A stretch of 64,000 bases of DNA, from NCBI GenBank assembly GCA_017311315.1, contig CM029660.1, positions 11,477,129 through 11,541,128 on the forward strand, in the 5' to 3' direction. The stretch's first letter is position 1. Each line of letters opens with the position of its first letter. Position numbers and translations under genes: made by a program. The notes under the pieces were generated by a model, which saw nothing but the letters and a program-made list of their open reading frames with translations, was not told where the DNA came from and did no database searches. The stretch comes from Dendrocalamus latiflorus (taxonomy: Eukaryota; Streptophyta; Magnoliopsida; Poales; Poaceae). This document shows positions 1-11,233 of the stretch, piece after piece.

Positions 1-2051
1 GGGATTCATAGGCATGGCAGTGTCATTCCGGAGTTCCTAAGTTGAATTTCAGAAATGCCATCGCAGGTCCTTGCAATAGGCTCCATCTCTATTTTTCTTA
101 ATGTTCTTATATGTGTAATGGGTAATAGGCTTACCACAGTTCTTTGTAGTATTTAGTAAAATAGGCATATGAGGCTGAGGCAATGAGGCATGTCGTGCAG
201 AAGGTGCTTCTTTTGTAACGCCCTAGGATCTAAACCGGTTCAGACCTAACCACATTCTGGATAGGCCACGCACACGTAGCAACCCGCTTGCACTTTTGTC
301 CTCGCTTTGCGCAAAACGGTTAACCGGAGGTGCTACCATTGGAACTCCTAGGCTTATATGTAAGTGCTTCTCAAGTTAAGCTAGTAAGGTGGGACTAACC
401 CAGAAATTCATGTGCACACATACACATAGGCCAACATGAGCCGGGATGTCATATACACCCCCCCCCCTCACGAAAACTGGATCAGATAGACAATACATGA
501 CTAAGCCCTTGTCCGGAAGAAAAATTCCAAATTGCTTCACCACCAGACGCTCTACCAATTCTATAGATATAGGGCTTTGATGAGAATGAAAAAAACAAGT
601 TAAAGCAGTGATACTGATCCAGATTGTAATCTAATTCACAGTGTCTGCATTCCACAACAAAAGCAACCAACAATTAGGGTTTCAGCAGCGCGTACCTTGA
701 CGGGGATGCTGAGGAAGAAGAAGCGGAAGTGGCCCTCCACCTCTGCGACGGCCTCGCAGGTAGATCGTGTCCTGGACGACGCGTATGCCGTCGAGGCGGA
801 GGTAAGCGTCGATGTACGAGATGGCACGCACACGGACGCGGCCGGCGTGACGCAAAGTCGCAGCGCGTGCGGTAGGCCGGCAAGCGAACCGTCAGCGGGT
901 GTGTGCGGGTGACGCAAAGTCGCGGCACGTGTGGCAAGCCGACTGGCGCCAGTACTGCGGCTGGGCCCAGGTATGCCGTGGCCCACCCGGTAGACGCGTC
1001 GTCGCTCCGGCCAATCACAAGGAATCACAAGAACGACGGGGAAGAACGTCCGATTCCCCTCTAGGTTGCATTCATATGTCAAACCCTAGGAGGAACAAGC
1101 GTATATGGCTCTCCTTAAAAATAATAGATCTATTTGTTAATCTGTTGTGGTCTGTCTTTACAAAAGGGTATATAGACCTATATATAGCCAGACTCAATAA
1201 ACGAAAAAAACCAACTCGTACGCAACAAACGGAAACAACCGACACGGAAACATACTCGTAAACAATTCAACGGACTCAATAAAACCGATCCAATCTACTG
1301 TGCCAACCAATCACGTGGCCGAAACAAAGTTGTATTCGGTCATTACGAAGGCATGCAAGGTCTCCTCACGATGCATTGCCTTGGCTGTTCTGATCCATAT
1401 TCCTTGCGTCAAACGAAATCAACACAGAGCATCAATTGCTTGCCCATGCATGTAGTCCATCCGAAGCATCTAAATAATTCTCTCATGTGCATGACAAATG
1501 AAGACCAACTAGATAAGTCTTTCACGTGCATGCATGTATTTTCTTTCTTTTTTTCCTTGATATTTCTTTTTTTTCAAATTTTTAGCTGTGATAAGTCTTT
1601 CACGTGCATGACAAATGAAGACCAACTAGATAAGTCTTTCAAAAAAAAATTTCAAATTGCCCATGTGGAAGTTTTAGATAGCAAATATTTGCATCTTTGT
1701 GCAATAATAAGTTGGTAACTCAGTGTTAAGCACTGCAGTGTTTAATTGACAAGTCATTGGTTCGAGTCCTACTTAGCGTAGCTTAAAATTTTATTTTCCT
1801 ATGTTTTTTATCTCTCGAGGCCCCTACAAATTAACTAGATAATTATGTTTCCTACCGAGCACAACTGAAACCTTAATTTTAATTTTCTAAATTTTTATCC
1901 CTCGAGGCCCCTACACATTAATTAGATAATTGCGTTTCCTACCAAGCACAAATGAAATTTTAATTTTCTAAATTTTTATCCCTCTACAAATTAACTAGGT
2001 ATTTGCGCTTTAGTTACTTTTTATTTTTCTACTAGTATTTTTCTTTTATCC
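1..2051. other. AT-rich intergenic DNA, no confident gene
   Basis: No complete gene is visible. Around 700-890 the minus strand has an exon-like GC-rich stretch that ends at a plausible splice donor near 698 (a GTACGC after a coding-like Ser-Ile-Pro-Val-Lys). The coding signal switches frame inside it and I recognise no family, so at best it is a gene fragment. The remainder is AT-rich with short direct repeats. A copy of a roughly 40-bp unit ending in TAAGTCTTTCA occurs at about 1494-1532 and again at 1606-1640. A diverged tandem pair with the phrase CTCGAGGCCCCTACA lies at about 1815-1990. Confidence 0.5.
1688..1775 (+). repeat. tRNA-like (SINE-type) relic
   Basis: The stretch contains a near-canonical tRNA A-box-like run (TAACTCAGTGTTAAGCACTG). 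About 30 bases later there is a perfect B-box, GGTTCGAGTCC, at about 1759-1769. That order and spacing are typical of internal RNA polymerase III promoters in tRNA genes and tRNA-derived SINEs. No acceptor stem can be folded convincingly, so this is more likely a SINE or tRNA relic than a working tRNA. Confidence 0.4.
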
Positions 2052-2673
2052 CACTAGCCAGTGCTAATACAAATATTTTTCTTTTCAAACAACGGAAGCT
2101 GTCTTATTGCAACGAAAGATAGTTTTATATATCAACGACTAACAACTGTGGCAATACAACCCTAGAAGATGCAACGATCTCAAATTTCGTGGCAAGACAA
2201 CCTTGTTATTGCAACGAAAGATAGTCTTCTATACCAACGACTAACAACCGTGGCAATACAACCCTAGAAGATGCAACGAACCCAAATTTCGTTGCGATAG
2301 ATAAAGCCCTATTGCAACGCAAGCAACGATTCATGCAACGAATCAAATCCGTTGCAAAACTGTCCAGTATTCGCAACCATCAGCAAAAGCGTGGCAATAA
2401 TGTCGACATATTGCAATGCAAATCAAACGAATCACAACGCAAATTCATTACGTGGCAATATTGTCAAGTACTTGCAACCGTTTTATAAATGGTGGCGATA
2501 GCACCTACCAATTGCAACGAAATGCATGGTAGTCGCCACGCAAAAATATCCGTGGCAACATGGTCAACTATCGCAACCAAAAATGAAAATGGTGGCAATA
2601 GCCCCTACCTATTGCAACCAATTTCGTGTCGTTGCAAAGTTGATCGTGGCATTAGGGTCAAAACCTTGTAGTG
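2052..2673. mobile_element. short non-autonomous CACTA-like element
   Basis: The right end reads ...ACCTTGTAGTG (reverse complement CACTACAAGG), the hallmark CACTA terminus. It is followed by TCC. A CACTA at 2052 is preceded by TCC, giving a matching 3-bp target duplication. Between about 2100 and 2660 there are many degenerate subterminal-type repeats based on TTGCAACG and GTGGCAATA in both orientations, as expected for transposase-binding repeats. The two ends share little beyond CACTA, so the right end is secure and the left end is tentative. There is no coding capacity. Confidence 0.5.
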
Positions 2674-4002
2674 TCCAATTTCTCCCTCTTTGGCAATGTA
2701 ATCATCATGAACTCCAGGGAAAGAATAATTCTAAAAAGGAGAAGTGAGAGTAAATATCCAGAAGCTTTGTAGATTATCCAAGTTACTTTGCATTGATTTA
2801 AGAATGTACCCAAGCCATCTCTTTGAGTAGAGCTCCCTAGATCATATGAACTCATATACTATATAGCAAGTCAAAATAAGTCTTTAGCATAATTAAGCAA
2901 ATTGGATTAATGACAGGTATCTCAACAATGACCAAACTGATCTATAAAGAGCACAATAGGATATCACACCAAAAAGAATAAGCCTAAAAGTGAAGTAAAC
3001 TTTAAATCTAGGCGAGCTAGCAGTCTCATATAGCAAACTATTGCTTCACACTCAATTTTTAAGCATGTGACATGCTTGCAACATACTTCTTTTTATGATA
3101 CCATGTTTGTAGCAAACTTCTTTGAAATGGTGGCATGCTTGAAACATACTACTTTTTATTCGAGCACATTTTGCATTTTGTGATTTTACTTTTGTTTAAC
3201 CATGGCATGCTTGAAGCATACATCTTTTCAATCTTCTCTTTCTTTTTTTGTTTTTTATAACATGCCAACTCGAGTGAACATAAAAAGATTTAAAAGAAGA
3301 CTTACAAGCAAGATAATCATTTTAGATGAACATCACAAAGTGCTATCTTCAATCAATCTAGTCAATCTATTCCATCATGTCATATTTTAGTTGAAGTATA
3401 GCACATTAATTATAATATGTCAAGATCACGGCTATATAGTAGATAAATAAATATGATAAAGATAACTCTACTACTCATTTGATTTCAAAGATTTGGACTT
3501 GATGTATTATTTGACATGTATAATAAACAAAGCTCCTGAAATATCTTTGAACAACAAGCTCCCCCTCAGAATAATCCCAAAAGATGCAACACGCCCAATT
3601 CACTTCGCAAAAGACCAAAACAAGAAGAATCAAGTAATTTTTAAGTGAAAACAAACAATCTGAAGAGGAACTCAATCAGGTGTAGGACATCACCTTTTCC
3701 ACATGGTATTATAGAAGGTGAAATTTCTTGAAAGCCATCAAAGAAAGTGAAGAACCATCAAGCGTTCTAGTCAAGAAATGATGTAAAAGACTGGAACCCA
3801 ATCAAGCTCATGTTCTCTGTCCCATGTTTGCTGGTCTTACATCAAAGGAAATGTCGGTCTCACAGTACTGGGGTCAGTGAAATAAGATTTAGGAATCCAG
3901 CACTATGACACATGATGAACAGGAGCAACAGTAAGCAACGATAATAATTTAAGTGAAGTATTAGCCTCTGTCAGTTTCTGGTTAGACTGCCATTGAAAAG
4001 TT
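2674..4002. other. AT-rich intergenic / decayed retroelement DNA
   Basis: No gene is supported. The stretch is AT-rich. Around 3060-3215 there is a loosely repeated phrase (GGCATGCTTGAAACATAC and variants). It probably includes the decayed 3' part of the minus-strand copia element whose gag lies to the right, but I could not find a matching second LTR here. Confidence 0.4.
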
Positions 4003-4216
4003 GGTCTGACTATTGACCAGTCTGAGCGAGTAGAAAACACTGGTCAAAACCGATCTGAGCGCCTTTATAATTCTGGGCCACACATTGATCCGATCATGCT
4101 GTTCCGACCTCAGGAAAAGCTGGTTTGACTGTTGACCGATCTGATCGAGTAGAATGCATTGGTTGAAACACTGGTCGTTGAAATGCTGATTGAAACATTG
4201 ATCCAACCACGTTGTT
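4003..4216. repeat. degenerate direct repeats
   Basis: Two diverged copies of a roughly 115-bp unit run from about 4003 and from about 4120. Each starts with a phrase like TGACTATTGACCAGTCTGA or TGACTGTTGACCGATCTGA and is followed by GAGTAGAA. This kind of GACC/GATC-rich repeat is common in grass LTR elements. No function is inferred. Confidence 0.45.
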
Positions 4217-4445
4217 CGGACGATGAGAAAAAGCCAGTATAATTGGTTCTGTTGCAAAAAACTCCCGACCCTGCAAATGATTGATTAGAGGGAACAAAGC
4301 AACAATCGATATACGATTCATTAGACGGAGCAAAACAACAATTAGAGGCTTGCACAGTCTCCATTCGAGTACCCTAATACTTGACTTTTCAAAAGCAAAT
4401 TTGAACCAAATGGCCCTCTCTACCATAATGAGTACACTAACATTT

Positions 4446-6471
4446 GACTTGATGGGAAGTTGTCTCTGATGACTTCACAACACCCACTTTGTTAGAGGGA
4501 TTCTTTGCTATACCAGCAGATTTAAAGACAATTTACTTTGCTTCAGATTCTACTTCAACTTTTCCAGATTCAAAGAGCTTAACAACCTTAGAAGGATTAT
4601 TCTTAGCATGCTTAATAAAATTAAATCCTATACCATGATTTTTCACACTTATTTTTGATTGATCTAGGATCATATTCAAAATTTTCTTACCAAAAGAAAA
4701 ATCACTCTAAGGTGGTTTTAAAATACTCATTTTCTTTAGCCAATGAAGGACAAGATGTGCACTCAATAGGTTCATTCACTAAATTCTTGGAAACACTAGA
4801 CTGATCCAATCTATCCATTTCAGCAAAATCATTGAATTGCCTAGTAAAAGCATCAATTTCAATATTTAATTTAGGACAATTTGAGCAAGACAAGTTTTCA
4901 TGATAAAGCATTTGCTGAATAGAATCCTAAGATGAATTAAGTCTAGTTTCTAACAGTTCACATCTTTTACAGGGAGAGGGTTCGCTAGACTTAAGGTTCT
5001 TAGCCCAAAAAGATTGAACTAGCGAACTAGCAGCAAGAGCAACTTTTGTCTTTTTCAAATTCTTCTTGGTAACAAGCAAATCATTAAGAATGTAACCATG
5101 GACAGGTGTACCAAGAGCAAAGCACGCATGCAATTTCTCACATCCAATATTAAGAGAATTAAATTTATCCATGTAACTTGTATACATAGATCTAACATTA
5201 TTAAGCTCAATTAACATGTTAGTGCCTGAAGAAAATGAATCATCATCTGGAACCAAAGCTATTAACCTAACAATTTATGAATTAAGATTTTCAATAACAA
5301 AATTATTTTCTTTTAATTTCTTTTTTGTCTTTTTTGTTCAATATCAAGTTTAATTAAACCATCTTGAAGCTCATCATACGATAGTCCTACCTCATTGAGA
5401 TCATTGTAGTCATCATCCTTGTTGTTGCTTGCTATGAAGCACATGCTCGTGAAGTCATCATTCTTCTTTTCATACCTTTAGCATCATCATCGTCATGGTC
5501 AATGTTGTCGCAACTCTCATATTACACATCACTCAAATCAAGACACTCAAGAGCCGATATGATCTTTTCAGCAACCATGCGATGGAGATTTCCACCCTTG
5601 ATGTTGATGTTCTTGGATGGTCGATGATAATAATTATTGTCTTCCTTGATCTCCTTCCCCTTGAACTTGAGGCAATGTATCTTAATGTAGCTTGGCTCAC
5701 CACACTCATAGCACCTGTTCGAGCCTTAAGCGCCTCCTCACTTCCTCATCCTCACGTTGTTGAGTGCCCTGATTGCACGTGAGGACATCAACACCAAGTC
5801 TTCTTCAAGGAGAGCTGCTTGAACTGTTCTTCTAAAAAGGAAGACAAATCAGACAAAGAAACACAAGACAACGCACTTGACGAAGCAGCCTGCACAGGGT
5901 CAGTCAGAAGTGCTAAAGATGAACTAAAGATCTTAGATGGCAAAGCTTCCATCTCATATGTTTGCAATCTAGAATAAAGATCATCCATGGTTAAAGTATC
6001 TAGATTGATAGTTTGATTAATGGCCATGACAACCATCAACCACTCAGAACCTAAAGATCTCAAAATTTTGGTTGCATTATCTCCATCAGTAGGAATAACA
6101 TTAACTATGTGCAGGTTACTCAATATCTTCTCAAAATGAGCAAACAGATCATCAATGGATTCACCAGGCTCCATAGCAATTCTTGTGCACTTTCTTGATT
6201 TTAGCGGTTCCTTCATGATAATCGCAAAAGTTTTCCATATTAAGTGGGTAGAGTTGATATGAGCTATTCGACCAAATTATTCGCGAGAAATTTCTTGAAA
6301 CAACAAGTTATGAGCTCGAGTATTTAAATCAACATTTTTTTATTGTCTGTAGTAACATTAGTAGGAACCACAAAAAGATTGAGAAACTTTATTCCAAAAA
6401 TCACTACCTTGAGTCTTAATGTAAGCTTGTATATGACACTTCGAAAAAGCAAAATTAGTACCGTCTAGCAT
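4446..6471 (-). pseudogene. decayed Ty1/copia gag polyprotein
   Basis: Read on the minus strand from an ATG at 6471, the frame opens with MLDGTNFAFSKCHIQAY, the usual N-terminus of plant copia gag proteins. It is soon broken by stops. The largest open part (6216-5788) matches the gag core of UBN2/Retrotran_gag_2 type, with the run SIDDLFAHFEKILSNL and a following TLTMDDLYSRLQTYE. Further open pieces (5256-4927, 4911-4702 and on to about 4450) have the Cys-rich, Lys/Glu-rich look of the long C-terminal gag region of SIRE/Maximus-like copia elements. No protease, integrase or reverse transcriptase follows before the sequence degenerates. It sits directly downstream of the primer-binding site at 6512-6523, which fixes its orientation. 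Stops and frameshifts make it inactive. Identity as copia gag is fairly sure; the sub-lineage is inference. Confidence 0.75.
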
Positions 6472-6511
6472 GGGGGATGGTTCACATACCTCTCTGATTC
6501 CATTACAACCT

Positions 6512-6523
6512 GCTCTGATACCA
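6512..6523 (-). promoter_or_regulatory. LTR retrotransposon primer-binding site (initiator Met tRNA)
   Basis: The plus strand reads GCTCTGATACCA; its complement TGGTATCAGAGC is complementary to the 3' end of plant initiator tRNA-Met. It lies 2 bases from the LTR edge at 6526, in the orientation that makes the copia gag to its left the downstream gene. Confidence 0.8.
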
Positions 6524-6525
6524 CT

Positions 6526-8060
6526 TGTTGGATCAAATATTGCAATCAGAGTGGGGTGAATGATTGTCGCTACTTTTTGGAACTCTTGGTGATTGGTAAA
6601 GGTTTTTACTGATCAAAATTCAACTGCCTGATCGATCGCTCAGTGTTCGACCACTCGCTCAGCTTTGATCTTCGACTGGTTTACTATGCGTGGTCAAAGT
6701 CAACCAATTACTTGTCGTGGTCGTTCTGCCATGGTCAAAATACCATGGTCGTTTTGCCGTGGTCGAAGCCTGACGCGATCGATATGCCATGGTCGATCTG
6801 TCGTGGTCGAAATGCCTTGGTCATCTACCGTGGTCAACCTACCATGGCCATTTGTCATGGTCATGGTTGACCTACCATGGTCATCTACCGTGGTCGTTTT
6901 GTCATCCTAAAAACTCCAGTAAGAATAGTGCATCTACCAAAACTTTCACAAACATAAATTTCAGTGTAACCCAAATGTCAATTATTCATCATCACTAATT
7001 TCATGACCTAACCACATGGTCTGACACACTTACACAAGTACGTTTCTCAAAGCGCACACACCCAACAACCCGTTAGTGAATCAACACTTCATGTACTCCA
7101 TAATTTCAGCATAAATCATAACCTAAACCACTTAGGCCAAGCTACAGTTTCACACACTACCACCTTTCTGGTATTGAGCAATTTACCAAAATGCCATCTA
7201 CCGTCTTTCCTGAACTTTCCCGCTTCCTTTGCCTTGACCATGGACCTTACCTCTTCCCGAGCCTAGTCCATGATCATATCCTCCTTTGCAAGCAATCTTC
7301 ATGCTTGCAATATGTAGGTTCACCAATGACTCACACATCAGCAAGTCTATCTGTATCGATTTCCCTAACCGCACCATTCGATGAAGTGTTGCTCGAACCT
7401 TCCCTTCAGTATCTCTTGGCTTCTCCTGTGCCATGCTTTAGCCCAACTGTCCCACCTAGCTTCCTTGCCTGTACCTTAGCTCATCCCCAAATCTATTTCC
7501 GATCCATAGCATTGACAATGGTTGCCTCCAAGCACCTTGCACATCAAAGACCCAGAGACTATTTATGGGCACAAGTTCTTCACAACTTGGACTACATGAG
7601 TCTAAACATACTTCATGCATTATGAATGCACACAAGCAATGACACCCATGCAGTGTATGCACTCAACCAACTCAGTTCAAAACATCCAGGATCGGTCTGA
7701 TCACCAACCATAGGCCGGTCAGATCACTGGTTGCCCATCGATTAGACCGCAAATTCCTTAAGTGCGACCTCAAAAGAGTATAAGAGATTGCCACTCACTC
7801 AAAACCCTCTCAAATCTTTTAGGACGCTCAGATTCTTACCCTATACAAGAATCTAGTGCTAAAGAGTATCCTAGTATCTAGTTATTTTGTATGTCCTCTG
7901 CTTTAGATGAGTAGGCTTTGTATGTGGACGTGACTATTGATATCATAGTGTTTGCCTGCTGGGAATAGTTTTTAATTAAGGCTTAATTTTTGTCTGCGTT
8001 AGCTGCAGTACTTAATTACCCTTTACTTGTTAGATACAGACAAACAAATCTGGGACAACA
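6526..8060 (-). repeat. 5' LTR of the decayed copia element
   Basis: The plus-strand segment begins TGTTGGATC next to the primer site and ends ...GGGACAACA, giving matching TGTTG/CAACA borders. It has no coding content that I believe; open frames around 7190-7660 are incidental. At 6715-6905 it contains a degenerate minisatellite of CCATGGTCG / CCGTGGTCG words. The right border is less certain than the left. The bases after it (AGTGGCATTA) themselves resemble a degraded primer site, so an inverted or rearranged copy is possible. Confidence 0.55.
6715..6905. repeat. CCATGGTC / CCGTGGTC minisatellite
   Basis: About fifteen imperfect copies of a word alternating between CCATGGTC and CCGTGGTC occur at spacings of roughly 10-20 bases inside the copia LTR. 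CCATGG is palindromic, so the word partly reads the same on both strands. A similar but independent array occurs at 25430-25560. Confidence 0.7.
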
Positions 8061-8304
8061 AGTGGCATTAAATGATGTATCAATATTAATGTTGATGGGA
8101 TAAATTATCTTGATTTGATCAAGTGTTACAATTAGATTACTTATAAATTATTTGCACGTGCTTTCCGTCTGCCATGTCCCATGTATGATTATCCATTTAT
8201 AATATAGAGCTCTTAGCAATTTTACATAGATTAATAAACTATGCAATTTATCAATGTACGCGAAGAAAAGATAGATCTATATATTTCTATTAACATAGGT
8301 GGTT
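8061..8304. other. AT-rich intergenic gap
   Basis: AT-rich sequence between the copia LTR and the hAT-type MITE. No gene or repeat is recognised. Confidence 0.5.
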
Positions 8305-8312
8305 GTTACTTA

Positions 8313-8822
8313 TAGGGGTGAAAACGGATCAGATTCGATCGAATAGTCTCAAATACGAATACAAATCCATATTTTAAAACGGATACAAATACGAATTCAA
8401 ATATTCTCAAATACGGATACGAATATTCTCGAATACGAATACGAATATTTTTTAATATGGATTTTCTCGGATACGAATATCGGATAAAATGGATTCCTAG
8501 CGGTTTTGCTGATTTTTCACCGGTTTTTGACTGTTTACCGGTTTTAAACCGCCTAAATTCAAATTTTGAATCATAAAATTCGTACAGATTTTTCATGGGT
8601 TCTAGAAACGGATCGAATACGAATCGAATAGTCTCTAATACGAATATGGATATGAATATTCTCGAATACGAATAAGAATATGAATATTCTCAAATACGGA
8701 TACGAATATTCTCGAATACGAATACGAATATTTTCGAATACGGATTTTGCTTACCACAGTCATGTTTTCTCGAATATGAATATCGGATAAAACAAATTAT
8801 CCGTGATTTTTTTCCACCCCTA
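8313..8822. mobile_element. hAT-type MITE with GAATACGAATA repeats
   Basis: The 510-bp element has inverted termini TAGGGGTGAAAACGG and, at the other end, TTCCACCCCTA. It is flanked by 8-bp direct repeats GTTACTTA (8305-8312) and GTTACTCA (8823-8830), which match at 7 of 8 positions; 8 bp is the hAT target-site length. The interior is dominated by short GAATACGAATATTCTC-like tracts, part of which give a Tyr/Ile/Arg-rich false frame. There is no transposase. The same family forms both arms of the larger gene-carrying element at 19947-22935. Confidence 0.8.
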
Positions 8823-8937
8823 GTTACTCAATGCCATCTTTATAGGGGTAATAGGTGGAAAATGCTCACTGAATGCTCCATCTTTTAATTATGCCGGGCC
8901 TTATATATTTTAAACATCACATAGGGCAAACACCAAA

Positions 8938-8970
8938 CGGAACCAAATATTACAAAACGGAGGGAGCACA
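8938..8970. repeat. truncated Stowaway-like terminus
   Basis: The run ACCAAATATTACAAAACGGA followed by GGGAGCA resembles the reverse complement of the conserved grass Stowaway MITE end (CTCCCTCCGT...). No partner end is nearby, so it is a solitary fragment. Confidence 0.4.
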
Positions 8971-9254
8971 ATATGCACCCGAGAGCAATCCAGAACGTCA
9001 ATTTTCGAGTCCTGGCAAATGCATACTACTATGAGAATTAGTTCGGTCCATACGGAGGTGCTGGAGGTGCTAACACCTCCACCACATCTCACCGTTCAAT
9101 TTATAAGGGCAGAATTGTAACTGGAGAAAATTAGACGTGTGGGTCGTAACTCACCGATGGGTTAACTGGTCGGTTAACGGACGAACCACATCTCGATTTG
9201 GCCTAGCGACCGACTTGGTTCTCAACCCCGGCGCATCGTTCGTCCTCCTCCGTC

Positions 9255-9797
9255 ATCCGTCGCCGACGATACCACCGCCCCCTTTTGCCGCCAAGCTCAC
9301 GCTCCAATAAGAGCTCGCCTCGCCACCGACCGGCCTTGACGGTGGCGGCTTGCAACCCCACAGCCAAGAACCAGAACCGGCCCGGCGCATCGTACGTCCT
9401 CCTCCGTCAAACTGCAACAGGCGAGTTCATCCGTCGCCGACGATACCACCGCCCCCTTCCGCCGCCAAGCCCACGCGCCAGCAAGAGCTCGCCTCGCCAC
9501 CGACCAGCCCTGACGGTGGCGGCTTGCAACCCCACAGCCAAGAACCAAGAACCGGAGCTCAGCTCGATCCAGATCTGCACGCCCAAGATCCAGGAAATAG
9601 AGAGAGCAGCAGCAGATCGACCGATTGAGAGGCCAAATCGAGAGCTCTCACCTTGCGGTAGGTGGTGCCGTCGTCCTCAACGACCCAGCTGGCCTCACGG
9701 CAGAGCGCCAGTGCTTGGGAACCGTTTGTGCCGACGATACCGCCGCCCCCTTCCGCCGCCAAGCCCACGCGCCAGCAAGAGCTCGCCTCGCCACCAT
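9255..9797. repeat. triplicated GC-rich segment
   Basis: A block containing CGACGATACCACCGCCCCCT and GAGCTCGCCTCGCCACC occurs three times, beginning at about 9264, 9437 and 9731. The first two copies extend through a shared stretch ending in ACGGTGGCGGCTTGCAACCC and CAGCCAAGAACC. The third copy is shorter and directly adjoins the BES1/BZR1-like fragment. Several overlapping open frames here are products of repetition and GC content, not a supported gene. Confidence 0.8.
9652..9732 (-). pseudogene. captured BES1/BZR1 exon-1 fragment
   Basis: The minus strand encodes NGSQALALCREASWVVEDDG followed by TTYRK, then an immediate GTGAG splice donor at 9651-9647. The motif LC-x-EA-x-W-x-VE-x-DGTTYRK is the end of the DNA-binding N-terminal domain of BES1/BZR1 brassinosteroid transcription factors, whose first intron falls at this point. 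Upstream of the fragment the sequence changes into the triplicated GC-rich block, so only about 80 bp of the host exon is present. It lies inside a Mutator-like element, consistent with Pack-MULE-style capture. It cannot encode a functional factor. The motif match is strong but short. Confidence 0.6.
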
Positions 9798-9842
9798 ACG
9801 TTCCCCCTCCTCTCCCCCTCTCCTTTCCTCTTCCTACCTGCT

Positions 9843-10045
9843 TGGTTTTTTTTAACAGCAAAATATACCATGTACTGATCATGCAATGTAATCGTTATGA
9901 TTGATCTTAATTTGTTAAATACCGATAATATTGTTGTTGCGAATAAACAAGGATCTAGATTATTCGAGTAAACTATCTTTGAGCTGCATTTCTGTGTGGT
10001 TACAAAGAGCGGTATTATCCTTGTGTTGTTTAAAAATCTGAGCAG
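9843..10045. repeat. direct repeat copy 1 (partner 10729-10937)
   Basis: About 200 bp beginning GGTTTTTTTTAACAGC and ending CTGAGCAGTATTT. It is repeated with roughly 90% identity about 890 bp downstream. The pair suggests a tandem segmental duplication inside the Mutator-like element. Confidence 0.85.
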
Positions 10046-10262
10046 TATTTCCAAATGTGAGTTTAGACAAGAAACTGTGTTGTACTTGCAATTTCATATT
10101 TGCATTCGATGTGATTTCTTGCAAAGATAAACTTGTAGGCTTAGACAGTATTGTGGTTTCATTGCATACAGAAGAAACATATAGTACTCTTGAGATTTTA
10201 TTAGTTTCTTTCTCATTATATCATTTCATTGGTTTATTATGATTTCATTGTATACAGAGAAA

Positions 10263-10355
10263 CATATAGCGGCCTTGGGAGGATGCGCTGTGGCAACCTC
10301 AAGAAACACTCTCGGAGATGAAGTGGTAGAACTTGCTCAGCTGTTGTCTTCGGAG
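10263..10355 (+). pseudogene. unidentified exon-like fragment
   Basis: One plus-strand frame reads ALGGCAVATSRNTLGDEVVE then LAQLLSSE and ends at a GTTAGC donor-like site. It lacks a start codon and lies between the two copies of the roughly 200-bp repeat. It looks like a real amphipathic coding exon taken from a host gene, but I do not recognise the family. Shortly after the second repeat copy, near 10940, a decayed version of its first bases recurs. Confidence 0.35.
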
Positions 10356-10728
10356 GTTAGCATTTTTCCTTTCAGATATCTGATGCTTCATCTCTACTAA
10401 TAAGAATCTTTGATGTTCAGCTGTGCAAATGTCATGACTTGCATGTTTGATAATGAATAAAAATTGGAGTTCCTATGAGCTGGAAGCAAGCATGTTGCTT
10501 ACTTTGTTAGCAATGATTTCAGAAAGAATTTTTATCAGCGATTAATCTGGCAGAACTTCTGAAGATTAGTTTGGCAGCTGAACCGAAACCATTTGTGCTT
10601 GATATTGTAGTATACAATTTTTTGTGTTGAAGATTACCGCACGTGATATCTACATTACATTGATTCTTATATGAGTTCTTACTTCTGTAGACTGTACATA
10701 TCATGAACTGATCAGACAACATATATTG

Positions 10729-10937
10729 GTTTTTTTAACAGCCAAATATACCATGTACTGATCATATAGTGTAATTGTTAGGATTGATCTTAATTTGTTA
10801 AATACCAAGAATATGGCTGTTGCGAATAAACAAGGACCTAGATTATTCGAGTAAATTATCTCTGAGCTGCATTTCTGTGTGTCGTTACGAAGAGCAGTAT
10901 TATCCTTGTGTTGTTTAAAAAATCTGAGCAGTATTTT
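10729..10937. repeat. direct repeat copy 2 (partner 9843-10045)
   Basis: Second copy of the roughly 200-bp segment, differing by about twenty substitutions and short indels from the first. Confidence 0.85.
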
Positions 10938-11233
10938 CACAGCGGTCTTGGGAGAAATGAGGATCTTGTGGTAGCATTAATAAGATGTTGATTGTAAATT
11001 TTGACGATGAGTAGTGACAAAGTCACCATACAAAACATGAATATTCTAAAATTTAAGTTTCCGTTACAACGTATAGGTATCCGACTAATACATTAAAAAC
11101 CCAAACTAAGAAACGCTGGACAAAGATGTGCGCCAAGTTGCACGCTGTTTTCACCAAACTTGCCTTTCCACACTTAGAAAAAATGAAATGCGTCTTGGAA
11201 GGTAAAATTGTCATTATTTAATATAGTTCAGTT

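Noticed and set aside
1688..1775. A functional tRNA gene
   Set aside because: Box A and box B are present but no acceptor stem or full cloverleaf can be built; listed as a SINE-type relic.
2100..2670. CRISPR-like array
   Set aside because: The repeats are short, irregular and in both orientations inside a plant CACTA end, with no uniform spacers.
7191..7662. A 144-codon plus-strand frame
   Set aside because: It lies in the copia LTR, lacks any recognisable domain and overlaps open minus-strand frames.
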